Position numbers and translations under genes: made by a program. The notes under the pieces were generated by a model. The model ran no database searches. It was not told the DNA's origin and saw only the letters and a program-made list of their open reading frames with translations. From contig CAMQGK010000318.1 of NCBI GenBank assembly GCA_947000775.1, positions 4,948,001 through 5,012,000 of the forward strand: a stretch of DNA of 64,000 nt. Reading direction: 5' to 3'. Source of the DNA: Pterois miles (taxonomy: Eukaryota; Chordata; Actinopteri; Perciformes; Scorpaenidae). This document shows, one piece after another, positions 46,557 to 58,320 of this stretch. Within the stretch, counting starts at the first letter, position 1; the number at the start of each line of letters is the position of its first letter.

Positions 46557-47640
46557 CAGTTGCAAGAAAAAGTATGTGAACCCTTTGGGATTACTTGGAT
46601 TTCTGCATAAATTTGTTGTAAAATGTGTTTTGATCTTCATCTAAGTCATAACAATAAACAAAGACAGTCTCCTTAACCTAATACCGCACAAAAAATTATA
46701 TGTTTTCATTAAACATTCACAGTGCAGACTGGAAAAAGTATGTGAACCCTGAGGCTAACGACTTCTCCAAGAGCTAACTGGAGCCAGGAGTCAGCCAACC
46801 TGGAGTCCAATCAATGTGATGAGATTGGAGGTGTTGGTTAAAGCTGCCCTGCCCTATAAAAAACACAAACCAGTTTTGAGTTGCTGTTCTCCAGAAGCAT
46901 TGCCTGATGTGGACCATGCCTCGCACAATAGGGCTCTCAGAAGACCTACGATCATGAATTGTTGACTTCTATGAAGCTGGAAAGGGTTACAGAAGTATCT
47001 CTTAAAGCCTTGATGTTCACGTGTCCACGGTAAGACAGATTGTATACAAATGGAGAAAGTTCAGCACTGTTTCTACGCTCCCTAGGCGTGGTCGTCCTGT
47101 AAAGATGGCTGCAAGAGCACAGTGCTAAATGTTCAATGAGGTGAAGAAGAATCCTAGAGGGTCAGCTAAAGACTTACAGAAATCTCTGGCACATGCAACA
47201 TTTTTGTTGACAAATCTACACTCAGTAAAACATTAAACAAGAATGGAGTTCATTGAAGGACACCATGGAGGAAGCCACCTGGATGTTCCACAGCACTACT
47301 GGCAAAATATGCTGCAGACAGATGAAACCAAAATTGAGCTGTTTGGAAGGATCACACAACGCTATGTGTGGAGAAACAAAGGCTCAGCACACCAACATCA
47401 AAACCTCATCCCAACTGTGAAATATGGTGGAGGGGGGAGCATAGAAGTAAATCAACAACAGAATGGCGTCAACAGAAGAAAATCGGCCTTTTGGAGAGGC
47501 CCAGTCACAGTCCTGACCTCAACCCGACTGAGATGCTGTGGCATGACCTCGAGATCAATTCACACCAGACTTCCCAAGAATATTGCTGAATAATGAGCTA
47601 AAACAGTTTTGTAAAGATGTGGTGAAGAAGTGGTGACTCT
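46557..47640 (+). mobile_element. Tc1-like transposon remnant, right end missing
   Basis: The left end starts CAGTTGCAAG directly after a TA dinucleotide (46555-46556), the Tc1/mariner target. The 18-bp phrase AAAAAGTATGTGAACCCT occurs at 46567-46584 and again at 46733-46750, the two transposase-binding repeats of an IR/DR-type arm. A TATAAA-like box (46855) and the transposase remnant follow. After about 47640 the sequence stops resembling Tc1, and no reverse-complement arm (AGGGTTCACATACTTTTT) appears downstream. So the right arm and the 3' end of the gene are lost. Total retained length is about 1.08 kb against 1.5-1.7 kb in complete fish relatives. Confidence 0.92.
46916..47593 (+). pseudogene. 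Tc1-like transposase pseudogene
   Basis: The frame from ATG 46916 reads MPRTIGLSEDLRS, stop, then [15 protein letters not shown], stop, then the second helix-turn-helix region, the linker PRRGRPVK and a downstream piece. The intact family protein is about 340 residues, with paired-like DNA-binding helices followed by a DDE/D catalytic domain. Here at least four in-frame stops lie before 47243. The first catalytic aspartate is in MLQTDETKIELFG (Asp codon near 47321). A deletion after KYGGGGS removes the region of the second aspartate, and the frame shifts, so SPDLNPTEMLWHDLE with the last acidic residue is in another frame (about 47500-47560). It cannot make an active enzyme. Confidence 0.92.
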
Positions 47641-47979
47641 CCTTCAGTGGTTTACATTGAAGCATTGATTTTTCTATATTATTAAATAGCTTACTTTTTT
47701 ATAATGAAATTTGTGGACTAATTGAAAGCAATGTTCTTCCGGGCCAATACGCCCATACGTTGCTCAGATGTGTCCCTCAAGCCCGGCTTGACAATCTATG
47801 GAGTGAATATTGAACATGGAGAATAGTTATAGAATAGCATGGACAAGCGGAGAATCATTCGTATTTTGAAATCCAAAGGCCAACAGTGTCAAAATCTTTT
47901 TGGAGAAGAAGAGAAGAGTAGGATACTACTGAATGACAGGTTTATGAAAAAATAAAAGTGTGAGTATCTGCAAGCTCTG

Positions 47980-48135
47980 CCTGCTGCTAAGGCCTTTGGG
48001 GGGAATCCTACAGTGGTTTCCAGATGGCGTGTGACAGAGCTCACAGAATTCAAGATCAATGGAGTCCCATCCAGTGTATTAAACTGTGATGACTCTGGAG
48101 TGCAGGACTGTTTTGTTGGTAAGAAGTTGGTGTAG
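47980..48135 (+). pseudogene. Possible pogo/CENP-B-like (DDE_1) transposase fragment
   Basis: The plus frame gives PAAKAFGGNPTVVSRWRVTE (first part), then FKINGVPSSVLNCDDSGV and QDCFVGKKLV before a stop. In DDE_1 transposases (pogo, Tigger, jerky-type) a segment like A-R-A-x-G-F-N followed about 20 residues later by I-P-x-x-x-I-x-N-C-D-E-S-G-V surrounds the first catalytic aspartate. The match here is N-C-D-D-S-G-V, with D for the usual E. Only about 50 residues are seen; upstream frames are broken. Downstream text to about 48240 could belong to it. This could be a chance or a related family, so I call it tentatively. Confidence 0.45.
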
Positions 48136-48535
48136 AAGATAGGGACCTGCAGTACTGTAACAAGATATTTACACTTCTGGGGGGCAGTTTTAAGGGGAAA
48201 CTGTGTGATGACGGTGGTGTATCGAGGCTTACAACCTATATTTTTTTTGTTTTTAATCTAAAAAATGATCAAAGAATTGAACATGCTATTGTAAAATTGT
48301 ACTTTATAATTCAAATGTTTATTTTTAATATTAAATAGATATATAAATATTTGAAAATAGTTGTAAAATAGTAAAATGAAAATAATAAAATACTTGGTCT
48401 GCTGGATATAAAAAATCTAATTTGCATTTCAATTACTCTGTTAATACCGTATAATACAGTGTACTACTGCATCAGCAGCCTATGCATATTGTCCTCCATT
48501 TTTCTCGCTCTTTAACTGCTGCTGTGTTTCAGATT
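48136..48535. other. No gene seen; AT-rich
   Basis: Strongly AT-rich sequence (48240-48430) with repeated AAAATA motifs, possibly the 3' part of the preceding element. I see no other feature. Confidence 0.45.
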
Positions 48536-48539
48536 GAGT

Positions 48540-48970
48540 ACTTCTGTTAGTACACATTCATGTAGTACACTGTGCACACTATGTACTTACCTGTGTAGTA
48601 TGTGACTTTCAACAGGGTAGTGTTGGCTCAAATCGCACTTACCGGAATGTTGGTAGGTAAGCTGGTCATAGTCAGCTGACATCACGGCAGTAATTGATTT
48701 CAGACGGATAAATTAGCCTGACAATGGCTTCTATCTGACTACTGCAGCTTCCTCACCTGCCATTTTTAAGAGTTTGAAACAGGCTGGTTGCCTCTCCCCT
48801 TCTGCTATGTAGCAAAGATGGCGACCGATGAGGTGAGACGTTTCCAAAGTTTCACACTCAACGTTTGAGTGCAACATCTGGGTACTTAGAGTGCACTGCA
48901 TTTAGCCATACTTTTCAGTTCTGCACTCAAAATAGCAAGAGTAAATACGGAAGTACGAAAATTGAGACAC
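48540..48970. repeat. Dispersed repeat with GTACAC/TAGTATG-type ends
   Basis: Landmarks are GTTAGTACACATTCATGTAG, CTGTGTAGTATGTGACTTTC, AGTCAGCTGACATCACGGCA and, at the right, ACGGAAGTACGAAAATTGAG. I recognise the class as fish non-autonomous elements with AGTATG-rich ends. The left (GTACTTACC-like) and right (GGAAGTAC) ends are loosely complementary. It may be related to 18660-18930. Confidence 0.5.
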
Positions 48971-48974
48971 AGCT

Positions 48975-49480
48975 TGGGAGATTTAAGCCAGAGAGGATGC
49001 ACTAATCATCAATAAAGCAAGAAATACAGTTGGAACTTTAAAGAGACTTTACTGAAGCTATAACTGAGATTATTATAATAACAACCTATCAACTATCGGT
49101 GACAGAGGAAAATCTGCAGCTCCCTTCAGCTTTATGAGTTTTATAGTGAGTCTCAGCTCATTGTTGAACTATCCGTCTCACGGATTTACTGATTTGGTTC
49201 ATTCTCACATGTTTTTGACTGCAGCAGGGAGCGGTTTTCAGCAAAACAAAGCTTTAAAATCCACAGCAGAAACACAATTAGTGACTAGCTGGTGAACATA
49301 GTGGAGCATTTAGCAGCTAAAGAGCCAGATATTTCCCTCAGGACTTGGTAGAGACCAAAAAGGAGCTAAAAGAAAATTGGAATATTGGATATACATTAGT
49401 CAGGTGGACAGACACACAACTCCAAAGGAACATGAATGTTGCTCTTACTGCTGGATGTTTAAATAATAATAAGCTAGATA
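48975..49480 (+). repeat. Dispersed fish repeat (long percomorph family)
   Basis: Landmarks are AACTGAGATTATTATAATAA, CGGTGACAGAGGAAAATCTG, GTCTCAGCTCATTGTTGAAC, TAGCTGGTGAACATAGTGGA and GAGCCAGATATTTCCCTCAG, ending with GTGGACAGACACACAACTCC. I recognise this as an abundant interspersed repeat of percomorph fish. It is non-coding and has no visible tail. I associate it with the same larger family as 18935-19455, but no overlap exists in this window to prove this. Confidence 0.65.
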
Positions 49481-50764
49481 ACAAACATTAGTTAGGTGGC
49501 TGACATGTTCAGTATGGCTAGTTAACGCTGTAGCCTGTTTTTCTAATTATGATAAGTAGCTAGTTAATAATAAATTGCCCCTCATCATTTATAATGAATG
49601 CACAAAGTGTGTAAATCCCACAAGTCTCTTTCACAGGTTAATATTCAATACATATTTTATGTAATTGTGGCTTTAAAAAGTAGGTAGAGGTTGATTCCTC
49701 CATACTGTGGAAAACTCAAAAGACAATTTAGTCAAAATGTCTTCAGCTATTTATTGTTTCCAATAAATGCAATGGGAATATGAAAATGGTAATGGTTATA
49801 ATGGGCAGGCAGGGCTCCTCAAGTAGAAATTGATTTTTGTACAGGTGACCATGAGAGCCCTTCTGATGAACACTGTATGACTGTAAAACTCTCAGTCCCA
49901 ATAAGCATTAAGGCAAGAATACCTGTGATATACCATCTGATTTGCACCTAAGGCTATTGTCTTCTTTATAGCCACCACCAGTGAGACTCATTACTGCTAC
50001 TCTGCATACAGATCTATGGCAAAAATGTGCTTTATTAAATATGTGACCGTTGGCCTTAACAAATCCTGTTGTTTTGTGTGTTGAGGGATATTGAACATGT
50101 TGTTTAAAGTAAACTTTGAACACTGACATTTGAAAATGTACTCCTCAAATGAACTCACAACCACTGAGTGGCCAGCAAGGAAAAGGCATGCTGTCAATTA
50201 AAGATCAAGAAATGTTTTTAAATCTGACTCATAATGCTCGAGTGTCAATAATCAAGTAAACACAAGCTACTTTAACATTCCTTTTGAGAAGTGTTCGATT
50301 TTTCAGATCTTAAATAGCTGTATGTGTTGAATCAACTGATCCCCCATTATATATTTCTTTTTTAAAAAGAATACTTATTATATTTATTACTTATGCTACA
50401 AAGACCACAAAAGAGGTCTGGAGTAAAACTCTATCCCTTTTGCTTTAGTCAGCCATTTTTTTCCTCCCCTCTCTCACTCTCATAGTCACAGAGATGATGA
50501 AGCAAATGTTCTTAGAAACCTTTGATATAGTTTCCCATGGCAAATAAAGAGGTTATGCAAATATGGTGAAAGATTTGGCTCTGTGCAGCGATGGGGACAT
50601 GTGACCTCTCTGCTGTTGTTAGGATAAAGGCCCCACACAGTGGTGGATTTACTGAGCAACCCCACCCCATGTAAATGTATAATGCATATTGAATGTATAA
50701 GATGTTTGTGTTCTGCTTTGGGAGGCATTATGCCAAAGGTTGAAAGGTTTTTCAGCCATGTTAG
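49481..50764. other. No gene seen
   Basis: No supported exon, RNA or repeat; AT-rich sequence with domain-free frames up to 115 codons. Confidence 0.5.
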
Positions 50765-50885
50765 CTGCACGGCTCGTTGAATTGCAGTGTCTGGCGGTAT
50801 GTCTGGCGACCGGCCCACCACATATCTCAACAACTTTCGGATGGATTAAAATGATATTTTGTAAACACATAGGTTCCATCTAATG
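50765..50885 (+). repeat. Fragment of the 8340-8870 repeat family
   Basis: The phrase CATATCTCAACAACTTTCGG, ATGGATTAAAATGATATTTT and the following ACACATAGGTTCC match the family block at 8400-8470. It is a short and diverged fragment. Confidence 0.5.
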
Positions 50886-52655
50886 ACTTGCGGTTTGTCA
50901 CTGTGGAAGCTGATGAAGCTGAATTACTTGGTAGAGAAGATGTACGCTGAGCTGCTTCTGCAATATAGAGAAGTACAGCATAAATGAAATGGGAGGTAAA
51001 AAAGATCCATTGGCAAAGGCTGTGTTTTCCAATATGGTGATTTCTTCCCCTGGAAAACACGAGTAATGTTTTTCGAAGGGAATATTGATCTTTTATTTAT
51101 AACACTGGGAATAATGAGGCAGCACACATAGCTGTTATGGGACTTTTTTTAACCAGAGAGAAGTGATGCTAAGCTAATTCTGTGGCGACTGCTGAGCAAC
51201 ACGCATTTGTGGCAGTGGTGGTGGTTGGGTTGTTATTGTGTATGTTATTGTGACCATATTTCGGTTTATTATTTGGTTCACGGCTGCCTCCCCTCGGCTG
51301 CCCTGGGCTGCAGTTGTACATGAGGGAGAGTGAGCAGTTCTGCTTTTGTTGCTGTGTTGAAACTTAGCAGGCTGCATTGCCTCAGGTAAGGAAGCATGCG
51401 GGTACATTTGCATTTCCTTAATATCCTTATTGGCATAACTATGCAGAGATCTGTGAAACGGGTAGATTGACTATTTGAATGACTGCTCAAACAGATAAAA
51501 CCTCACTCAAAATGCAGTCCTTGTCTTGAGAGGATACTCAAATGAGGTGCAGCATTTCATATTTTGAACAAAGCTATAGCAAGTGTTTTGTCATAGATTG
51601 TGACCTATTTCTCTTATCAGCATGCTGTACTAATAGACTTCTAGCATGATGGATCGTGGGATGAAAAAGCTGTCAGATGACAGAAGATCTAATCTTTCTC
51701 CATGTATTATATGAACCATGAATTAGCTCAGATAACAAGCATGCATTGCCTTGGCCACAGCATGATTGGTTTGGGAGTCTCAAGCATTTTTAAAGGCTTC
51801 TGACTAAGTATGCTTAGTTTGCAGATCTGATGTGTGACCCAGTTATGAGGGAAATTCTTCTGGATTTACACTGGAGTTTAATGCATCACAAAGTGAGCAC
51901 AGTGTGGTATTTACTATTTACTTTACCGCTCTGCGGTAACATACTATTTAAATGAATTTGTTTCACAGCAGCTTTCATCACATGAAACCTCTGTTTCTTA
52001 ATTTTCCTTTTCCTTCGGCGCTCCTTAAATTGATCTTTAAGTTCTGTCTCTTAATGTCAAGTCGTGTAACACTGATAATTTCTAAGGCACTTTAGATGCA
52101 AAGCACTGCCAACACCTTTCGGGGGGTAAAATGAGAAAGGAGATTGCAATGGAGTCTGCCCCTTTCCCCGGGGACAGTAAATCCATGTGGAGCGTACTTG
52201 TCTGGAGCTACCTTTTGAATACAACTGAAGCGTTGAGAATAGTTTCATTTCAGCTCCTCGTTTATCTGCGATGCTTAACGTGTTCTCATTTTCATTAGAA
52301 TGAAGACTCTGTGTAATGAAAAGTGTTGTACGAGTCGGAGGTATACATGAAAAGGTAAACCATTAGCATGTTTCTTTTTCAAGGACAGAACACAATTAAA
52401 AGTGCATTTCAAAGGATCCTACTTAATGTATTGCTGTGTTCAGAATTACATGAGTTAGAAGCTTCTTTCATCTTTCACACTACACACACTTTCTCCAGGT
52501 ATGACAACTCTGTTTATCTGTATAACTGTATTTTGTTGGGGCTTTCCCAAACTGCCAGGTGTAACCAGACTGAGTCTAGGCTAGCAGCTATGTGAGGCTG
52601 TATTTAGGGTATAATGTTCACCATCATAGTATTTGGTTATTATCCAATGTACTGG
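50886..52655. other. No gene seen
   Basis: About 1.8 kb without supported features. The block 51890-52260 looks single-copy and of mixed composition, with a TTAAATTGATCTTTAA-like AT core near 52025. Confidence 0.45.
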
Positions 52656-52725
52656 ACAAACCATTTGGTGGTGCTAGAAAAAAAAAAAAGTTAAGGGATC
52701 ACCAAAGTTAATGCAGCTAGTGCAG
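52656..52725 (-). repeat. Fragment of the 8340-8870 repeat family
   Basis: On the plus strand it reads TTTGGTGGTGCTAGA, a run of A, then AAGTTAAGGGATCACCAAAG, the reverse complement of the family phrase CTTTGGTGATCCCTTAACTT. A parallel fragment occurs at 53400-53445. Confidence 0.6.
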
Positions 52726-53034
52726 TTCCTGCTTACGGTGTGTCCGTTTAGAGAGCTCAGGCTTAGGCCCATTCATTGTGCGTGGCCGTTCGTAGCGGGC
52801 TGATTCCTTGGTCCCAAGGACGTTCTGCTTGCAGCAGTATCAAGTCTGCTCAGTGCTCATTGACTCCAGGGAAGTGAAGAAGAGTTTGGTTGTGTTGTTA
52901 GTATATCCAGTATCTAGCAGCAACCCCAAACTATGCATTGAGCCTCAGTCTGCCCGCTGCACATGAAATGCTCATCTCAGTCTGCAGAGCCTTACAGCCC
53001 TGCTGCTACACAGAGTGCCGCTCACTTGTTTATT
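52726..53034. other. No gene seen
   Basis: A short unassigned spacer between repeat fragments. Confidence 0.4.
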
Positions 53035-53550
53035 CAAAGTTTATTAATATTGAATGTGTCAGTGGTCGAAATTTCACCAAATTCAAGAAAGCACTCCACG
53101 GGCAATACCCCCATCAAGTGTGAAGTAGATTGGATGAGCGGTTCTCATGATACGGAAAGACAGACTGTTTGTTTTATAGGTAGATTCATCCTGATGATGT
53201 CATGAATATTTGTGCCAAATTTAATGCAATCCACCGAATAGTTGTGGGGAATTTTCACTCAGAAGCAGAAATATGAACCTTATGATGACACTAGATGAAT
53301 GACCAAAGTCATTATCGTCATGAAATGTCTGAAAAAACTTTTTCCAATACATCTAGAATACGTTGAGTTATCTCTCAGGATAACTGAAAACTCTGACTTG
53401 CTGGTGGTGCTAGATAAAAAAAAAAAATCAGAGGATCATCAAAGTAAGTAGGCTTCATCCTCTGGGTACTATGATTAGCTGTGCAACATTTCATAGCAGT
53501 CTATTCAAAACCAGCCGACCGACAATTCCATCCATAGACCTGTGCCACTA
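53035..53550 (-). repeat. Composite of old interspersed repeat fragments
   Basis: The left part contains AGTGTGAAGTAGATTGGATG and AGCGGTTCTCATGATACGGA, matching AGTGTGAAGTTGTTTGGATG and AGCCGCTCTGGAGAAAGTTG at 60980-61015. The right part (CTGGTGGTGCTAGATAAAAA, then TCAGAGGATCATCAAAGTAA) is a reverse-strand fragment of the 8340-8870 family. Both are diverged and the join between them is unclear. Confidence 0.6.
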
Positions 53551-56500
53551 GCATTACAACAATAAAACACTATTTTGTAATGTGTATGCTTTATCATTTA
53601 CGAAAGTGTTACCATTTGATTGGGATGTCCCAATGGAGCTCGGAGATGGCTACTTCCTGTTAAATGACTTGAGAACTCTTTGATACTTTTAATTCTGATG
53701 TGTTTGCACATTTTCCTAAAACAATCCATCAATTGATTTTATGGTTTCTCTGCATCACAGCCTCTATGACTACTATTATAAAAGCAATTTCACCTCCCGT
53801 GTCGAAAAACCCTCCAAAGAAGTAATTAGCCAGAGACCCCCACCACCACCCAATTATCTCATCAATTAACTTTCTAAAAGCAAGTGAGGACTTAATTAGG
53901 GAAGTGTCTATATTGGTAAGATGCTCTAACCCAATGCTGTCAACCCCACAAGTGATGATGCAGTCCAGTGGGCTTTTCACCCCTGTCTCCGAGGTCTGGA
54001 CCACCATATAGTCAATCGCACCCTAATGAAATTCGTCTCCTGAATCACGGCTGTCCCCTGTGCTGCTCAAGTAAGCCTTGCGACCTCATTACCAATACTA
54101 GTGATGAACTGGCACTGGAAATCTCTCCAATTTCAACTGGCCTTTTGTTGTTGAATCTCAGGGGTCTAAGAAGTCTCTATCTGTTTATACACTCTAGTGT
54201 CGTGTGTGAAATCAGATAGAGTCCAGATAAATCCAAAGTAATTAGCTCATGGCTTCTATTGCTTACGATACATTATGGTAAAGTCTTGTATGTCACTATG
54301 AGCAAAATGATCATAAGATCGATATGTACTCACATTAACATGGATTTGCCCAGAAGAAGTGCTGTGATGTATTCAAAATTCAACTGCATACTCATATTTA
54401 TTGATTTGCACTTTGCACCCCTATTGACCTCCAATCAGTGGTAGCATTACCTGTCTCAGTTCTCAGCTGATGATGATGCATGTTGCATGCATGTTTTAAT
54501 TTCTGGCCTGATTTGAATGGTGAGCCCACGGCTGTGTCGGTCAGTCCTGAATAAATCAGGACTTGATTCAGTTGGCAATAAACGGATTCAAGACTAAAAT
54601 CAACGGTGATGCTTTAAGTGAAAAATGATGAGTGGTTTGGAGATAAGACACAGTTTTCACGCTTGTCATTTTGACCTTTTGATTGAAAGGACAGAATTGT
54701 GTTGTACTGGAGGATAATTTTTGCTCATTACACTGGGCTGTATAAAGCTCTAAGAGCCGACCATTTCTCTTGGACAAAGAAGAGTGTGATGAGGTATATG
54801 CAAACATTATTAATGTCATATTTTGCCATGTTTTTAGGCACAAAGCAAATCGATTTTAAAGCTAGTACAGGGACCTTATGTATCACATTTATTTATTTAT
54901 TTCGTTATTTTGAGTTGATTGCGGCAGTCCCTGTGGACAAAGCGATAGTGTTTCCGTGCACCAGCCACCCTTTAGAAAGCCGCTCATTTTACTGCAGCAG
55001 GGTCTACTCTCTGCCCTACGCCGCCGGTTCTCGTTTTCCCGTGCTTCCCTTCCTTCCAGCAGGCCCAGCAATATGGCCTGCAATCTGAGCTGAAGGGGTT
55101 TCTGGTGAACCTGCATGATTTTGTCAGTGTTCCCCCTGGAATCCAACCGATGACAAAAATTAAGAATAACTGTAAAAATACAGTCAGCCCCCACCCCCAC
55201 CCTCCAAAAAACAACTTTTAACGGGGAAAAAAGTAAATATGTCCATCCCTTCCAGGATGGATAGATGTGCATGCAGTAGTTGTTGTGTACAGAGTAACAA
55301 CATAATGAAAATACAACATAGACATAATTTATAATCCTCTCACAGATGGTCTTGTTTACTTATGTAGGGCATATAGAGGCGTCACTATTCAACTGATACT
55401 GTTTCATAACTACTTAAATGCTCCTCATACTAACTTTAAAAGTATTTTGTTAGCAGAATTGCTAAATTTGATGGTAAAGTTTGTTTGTGGTTGATTTTTG
55501 ACTCAGGATCCAGAAATTGAGACTCGGGATATATAACTTTTCAGTATTTTCTGAGTGATATGCTTGAACAATCGTAAATCGCCATCATTAGGATAATGAA
55601 AGAGCAACAAAAACAGATCTTTAAAGCTTTATGAACATGAACGAGTTATAATTTCCTCTGAGAAGCACAGAGCCACTTCTTTAAAAGTTCACTTAGACGT
55701 TATCTACAGTATGTCTCTGCTATTGTCGAAGAAAAACATGCCTGTGGCTTGTCGTCGAGATCCCAATAGGGCTGATATTCCTTCACTGTAGTCAGCAGAC
55801 TAGAATGTCAACAGACCTGTGCAGGCCCATCAAAGTGCGACACATTTTTCATTTCTAACAGACGGGGAATCACAGAACCCACCCTTCGAACTCCAGTTAC
55901 ACAATGTCTTATGCTGCCCCCACTTCACTATCTGCGTGCCTTTCATCCCATCCTCTTGGAGAGGGACAGCGGATTCTCTTTCTTCTGCTCCTCGGCCTCT
56001 CTGTTTGATCTCTGTAATTCAGCTAATGAGGCTGGGCCTCTGGCAGGCAGCTGGCACACACACTAAAGGCGGCGGTGCTGAGATGTGCCCCTAGATCTCA
56101 GTTAACCACATAGCGCCAACCCATCTGACTCAGCAGGCAACTCTGAAACATCCAGGGCCCCGTTGAACAAGGTGGAAGAATTGCACTTAATTACCTGCTG
56201 CTGGAAAATCAGCAGAATTTAGAAATAATGGAATCTAGGTCAGCTTGATCTCAACAGTAAAACTACAGAGAGCCGCAGTGAGTTGAACCTGTCAAGGCAA
56301 CGCCAGCAAATTCATTTCACTCTTAATTTTTTTTTACATGTTTAGAGAGTACATAGCGATTCATCTTATTTTGCCAACAAAATAGAGGACTGGACAATTT
56401 GTTCCACATGATGAAGTAGCACTCAAATGTACTCCTGTAAAGAATAATTACATTGAAATTTCCAACACGCAGTCAGTCGTCTCATCGGTAACGCCCCTGT

Positions 56501-57894
56501 TATCAAATAGGTGGCGTCCCCATCAATTCAACTTTGGCACATGTCAGCACCAACCTACATTCTCTGAAAAAACATATAAGTTATTTGTAGTGTGGAATAT
56601 GAAATGTGCCAGACAGATTTGTCTCCGGAGTGCTGTGGAGGGCCGGGGAACATCTGAGTCAGCGGTCTTTGAGGCAAATGCAAACCTCTCAAAAATGCTA
56701 ATCTTTGATTTCTTCCAGATTAGTGGGACTCAAGCTGAGCAGTAGATGCAGAAACACAAGTAGCTGGCAGCCATCCTGTTTCAGTATCCTAAGCTTCTGA
56801 TTAAATGGAAACCTGATGCTGTATCCTCTTATTGTTGGTTTTGAGAAAGGACATTCCTTGGTTGAAAGATGTTTTTCCTAGCTTGTTTTGTCACCAATTT
56901 CTTGATGTAGATGTTAAATGTAGAAATTATGTATCACTTTTGAGCTAATAATGTCAGATGGAGGCACATATGCAATCTGCACTGATTTAACAATGTGCAC
57001 GTATGTGTTGAACAGCCTTCAAAGACATCTTGTTGGCTCTTTGTCTGCATAGTTGGTATTGGCAGTCTCTTCACAGTGGCCCCCTTACAAATAACTGCAA
57101 TGGTGTCGCTCACAGCGATGAAAATAAATAGCGTATCTGTGACTGGGTGGAGGATGACATGCTCATTGTTGCTATTAATGCCATGTCTATTTGCCGTGGT
57201 AGCCATCTGACCTGAGGTTTGTTCACTCAAAGTGAAAGCTTCCAGCCTCTTTGGAGCGAGGGTATAGGAGCCATGCCTGCTCTGTGCCCTGCTTGAATGC
57301 CATGTCCCGGAGCCAGGCGCAGATGGCATGAAAGAAATCCTGAACTGCAGAGAAAAACCTAAGGCATCCACCTGGGGCTTCACAGGGTGGCATCATGGTG
57401 GAACAAACTCAATGTCCACACCACACCAGCTCTGCCACAACTCGGGGCTTTTTGAGTTCTTTATAGCACTGTCTGCTTTACTTTCTCTGCTACAGATATC
57501 TAGACCACAGGAAATATCACCATATGTGAAATACTGTAGTTTAACTGCTTACTGAAGATCTGAACTACTTAGCATTCACAGGTGCAGCGAACAAGTACAG
57601 CCAGTCCTCAATTAGATAGCAATGTTCTCACATAAATTCAAAAAGTACACAATGTTGGAAAAAAAAAGAAGAGTTTTAATTAATGGAGTCATTCATTTGT
57701 TTAATCAGACACGACACGGTGGTCTTTATTTACATATTTATTCAACTGAGAAAACATTATGTCAGAGCCCTCAGCACAAATGTCATCAAAAGCTGAAATT
57801 TGAAATTCCAATTCTCTGCATGAGAGACATCACCAAAGGGAGTAAAATGGGAGAGAGGAGCAACGAGTAGATAATCTGGCAAAGCATTTACACA
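53551..57894. other. No gene seen; long repeat-poor stretch
   Basis: About 4.3 kb with almost no recognisable repeat, the longest repeat-poor run in the window. Frames include 127-129 codons (54699-55088 forward, 54889-55272 reverse) and 149 codons (56934-57383 reverse), none with a domain or convincing splice context. Blocks 53700-54120, 56100-56800 and 56990-57400 are of balanced composition and could be conserved non-coding DNA. I cannot test that without another species. Confidence 0.45.
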
Positions 57895-58320
57895 GCTACT
57901 CGCTGCAAGTCTCCGGTGACATATCAGTCTTGTTAGGTGGAGACTTCTCCCAGGTGTGTGATTGTGTAAATATTCCTCGAAGTACAGAACATACAGAAAT
58001 CATGGACAGAGAGGAGTACAGCTCAAGTCATTCACGCTCAGGTTCGCTATGTGATATGTGATATCCAGAGCGCTAACACAGCAGCAAACAAGTATTTGCT
58101 ATGTAAAGGTATAGAGGAGTAATGTCTACCTGAGCAGAGAATCTGCGTGTCCGGTTCCCCCTCAGGTAAACACTGTTATCTCTGTCAGCACTGTTGCTGT
58201 TGTTTTCACCGTGAGCACCGCTAGCTGCGAGCCACCGGCTCAGCCCTTGCTATTTTGAGAGCCATGCAGAAGCAATAGAAATGCTCGTAACCTCACATTT
58301 ATTACCTTCAAATACCATTA
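57895..58320 (+). repeat. Dispersed repeat, copy 1 (paralogue at 63225-63360)
   Basis: The right part (58190-58315) aligns with the later copy: GTTGCTGTTGTTTTCACCGT against TTTGCTGTTGTTTGCATCGT, GAGCACCGCTAGCTGCGAGC against TAGCACCATTAGCTGCAAGT, GGCTCAGCCC against TGCTCAGCCA, and AGAAATGCTCGTAACCTCAC against AGACATGCTCCCAATATCGC. The earlier part (57895-58190, with CAAGTCTCCGGTGACATATC) is assigned to the same element by continuity only. Class unknown. Confidence 0.6.

Noticed and set aside
47243..47593. Intact 116-residue transposase gene
   Set aside because: It is the central part of a broken Tc1 reading frame, with stops upstream, an internal deletion and a frameshift.
54699..55272. Overlapping 129-codon forward and 127-codon reverse frames
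   Set aside because: Opposed open frames of the same length with no domain indicate low stop density rather than a gene.
56934..57383. 149-codon minus-strand open frame, the longest in the window
   Set aside because: It shows no domain, no signal or membrane pattern and no splice context. An opposite-strand frame is open over part of it, and one frame of this length is expected by chance in 64 kb.
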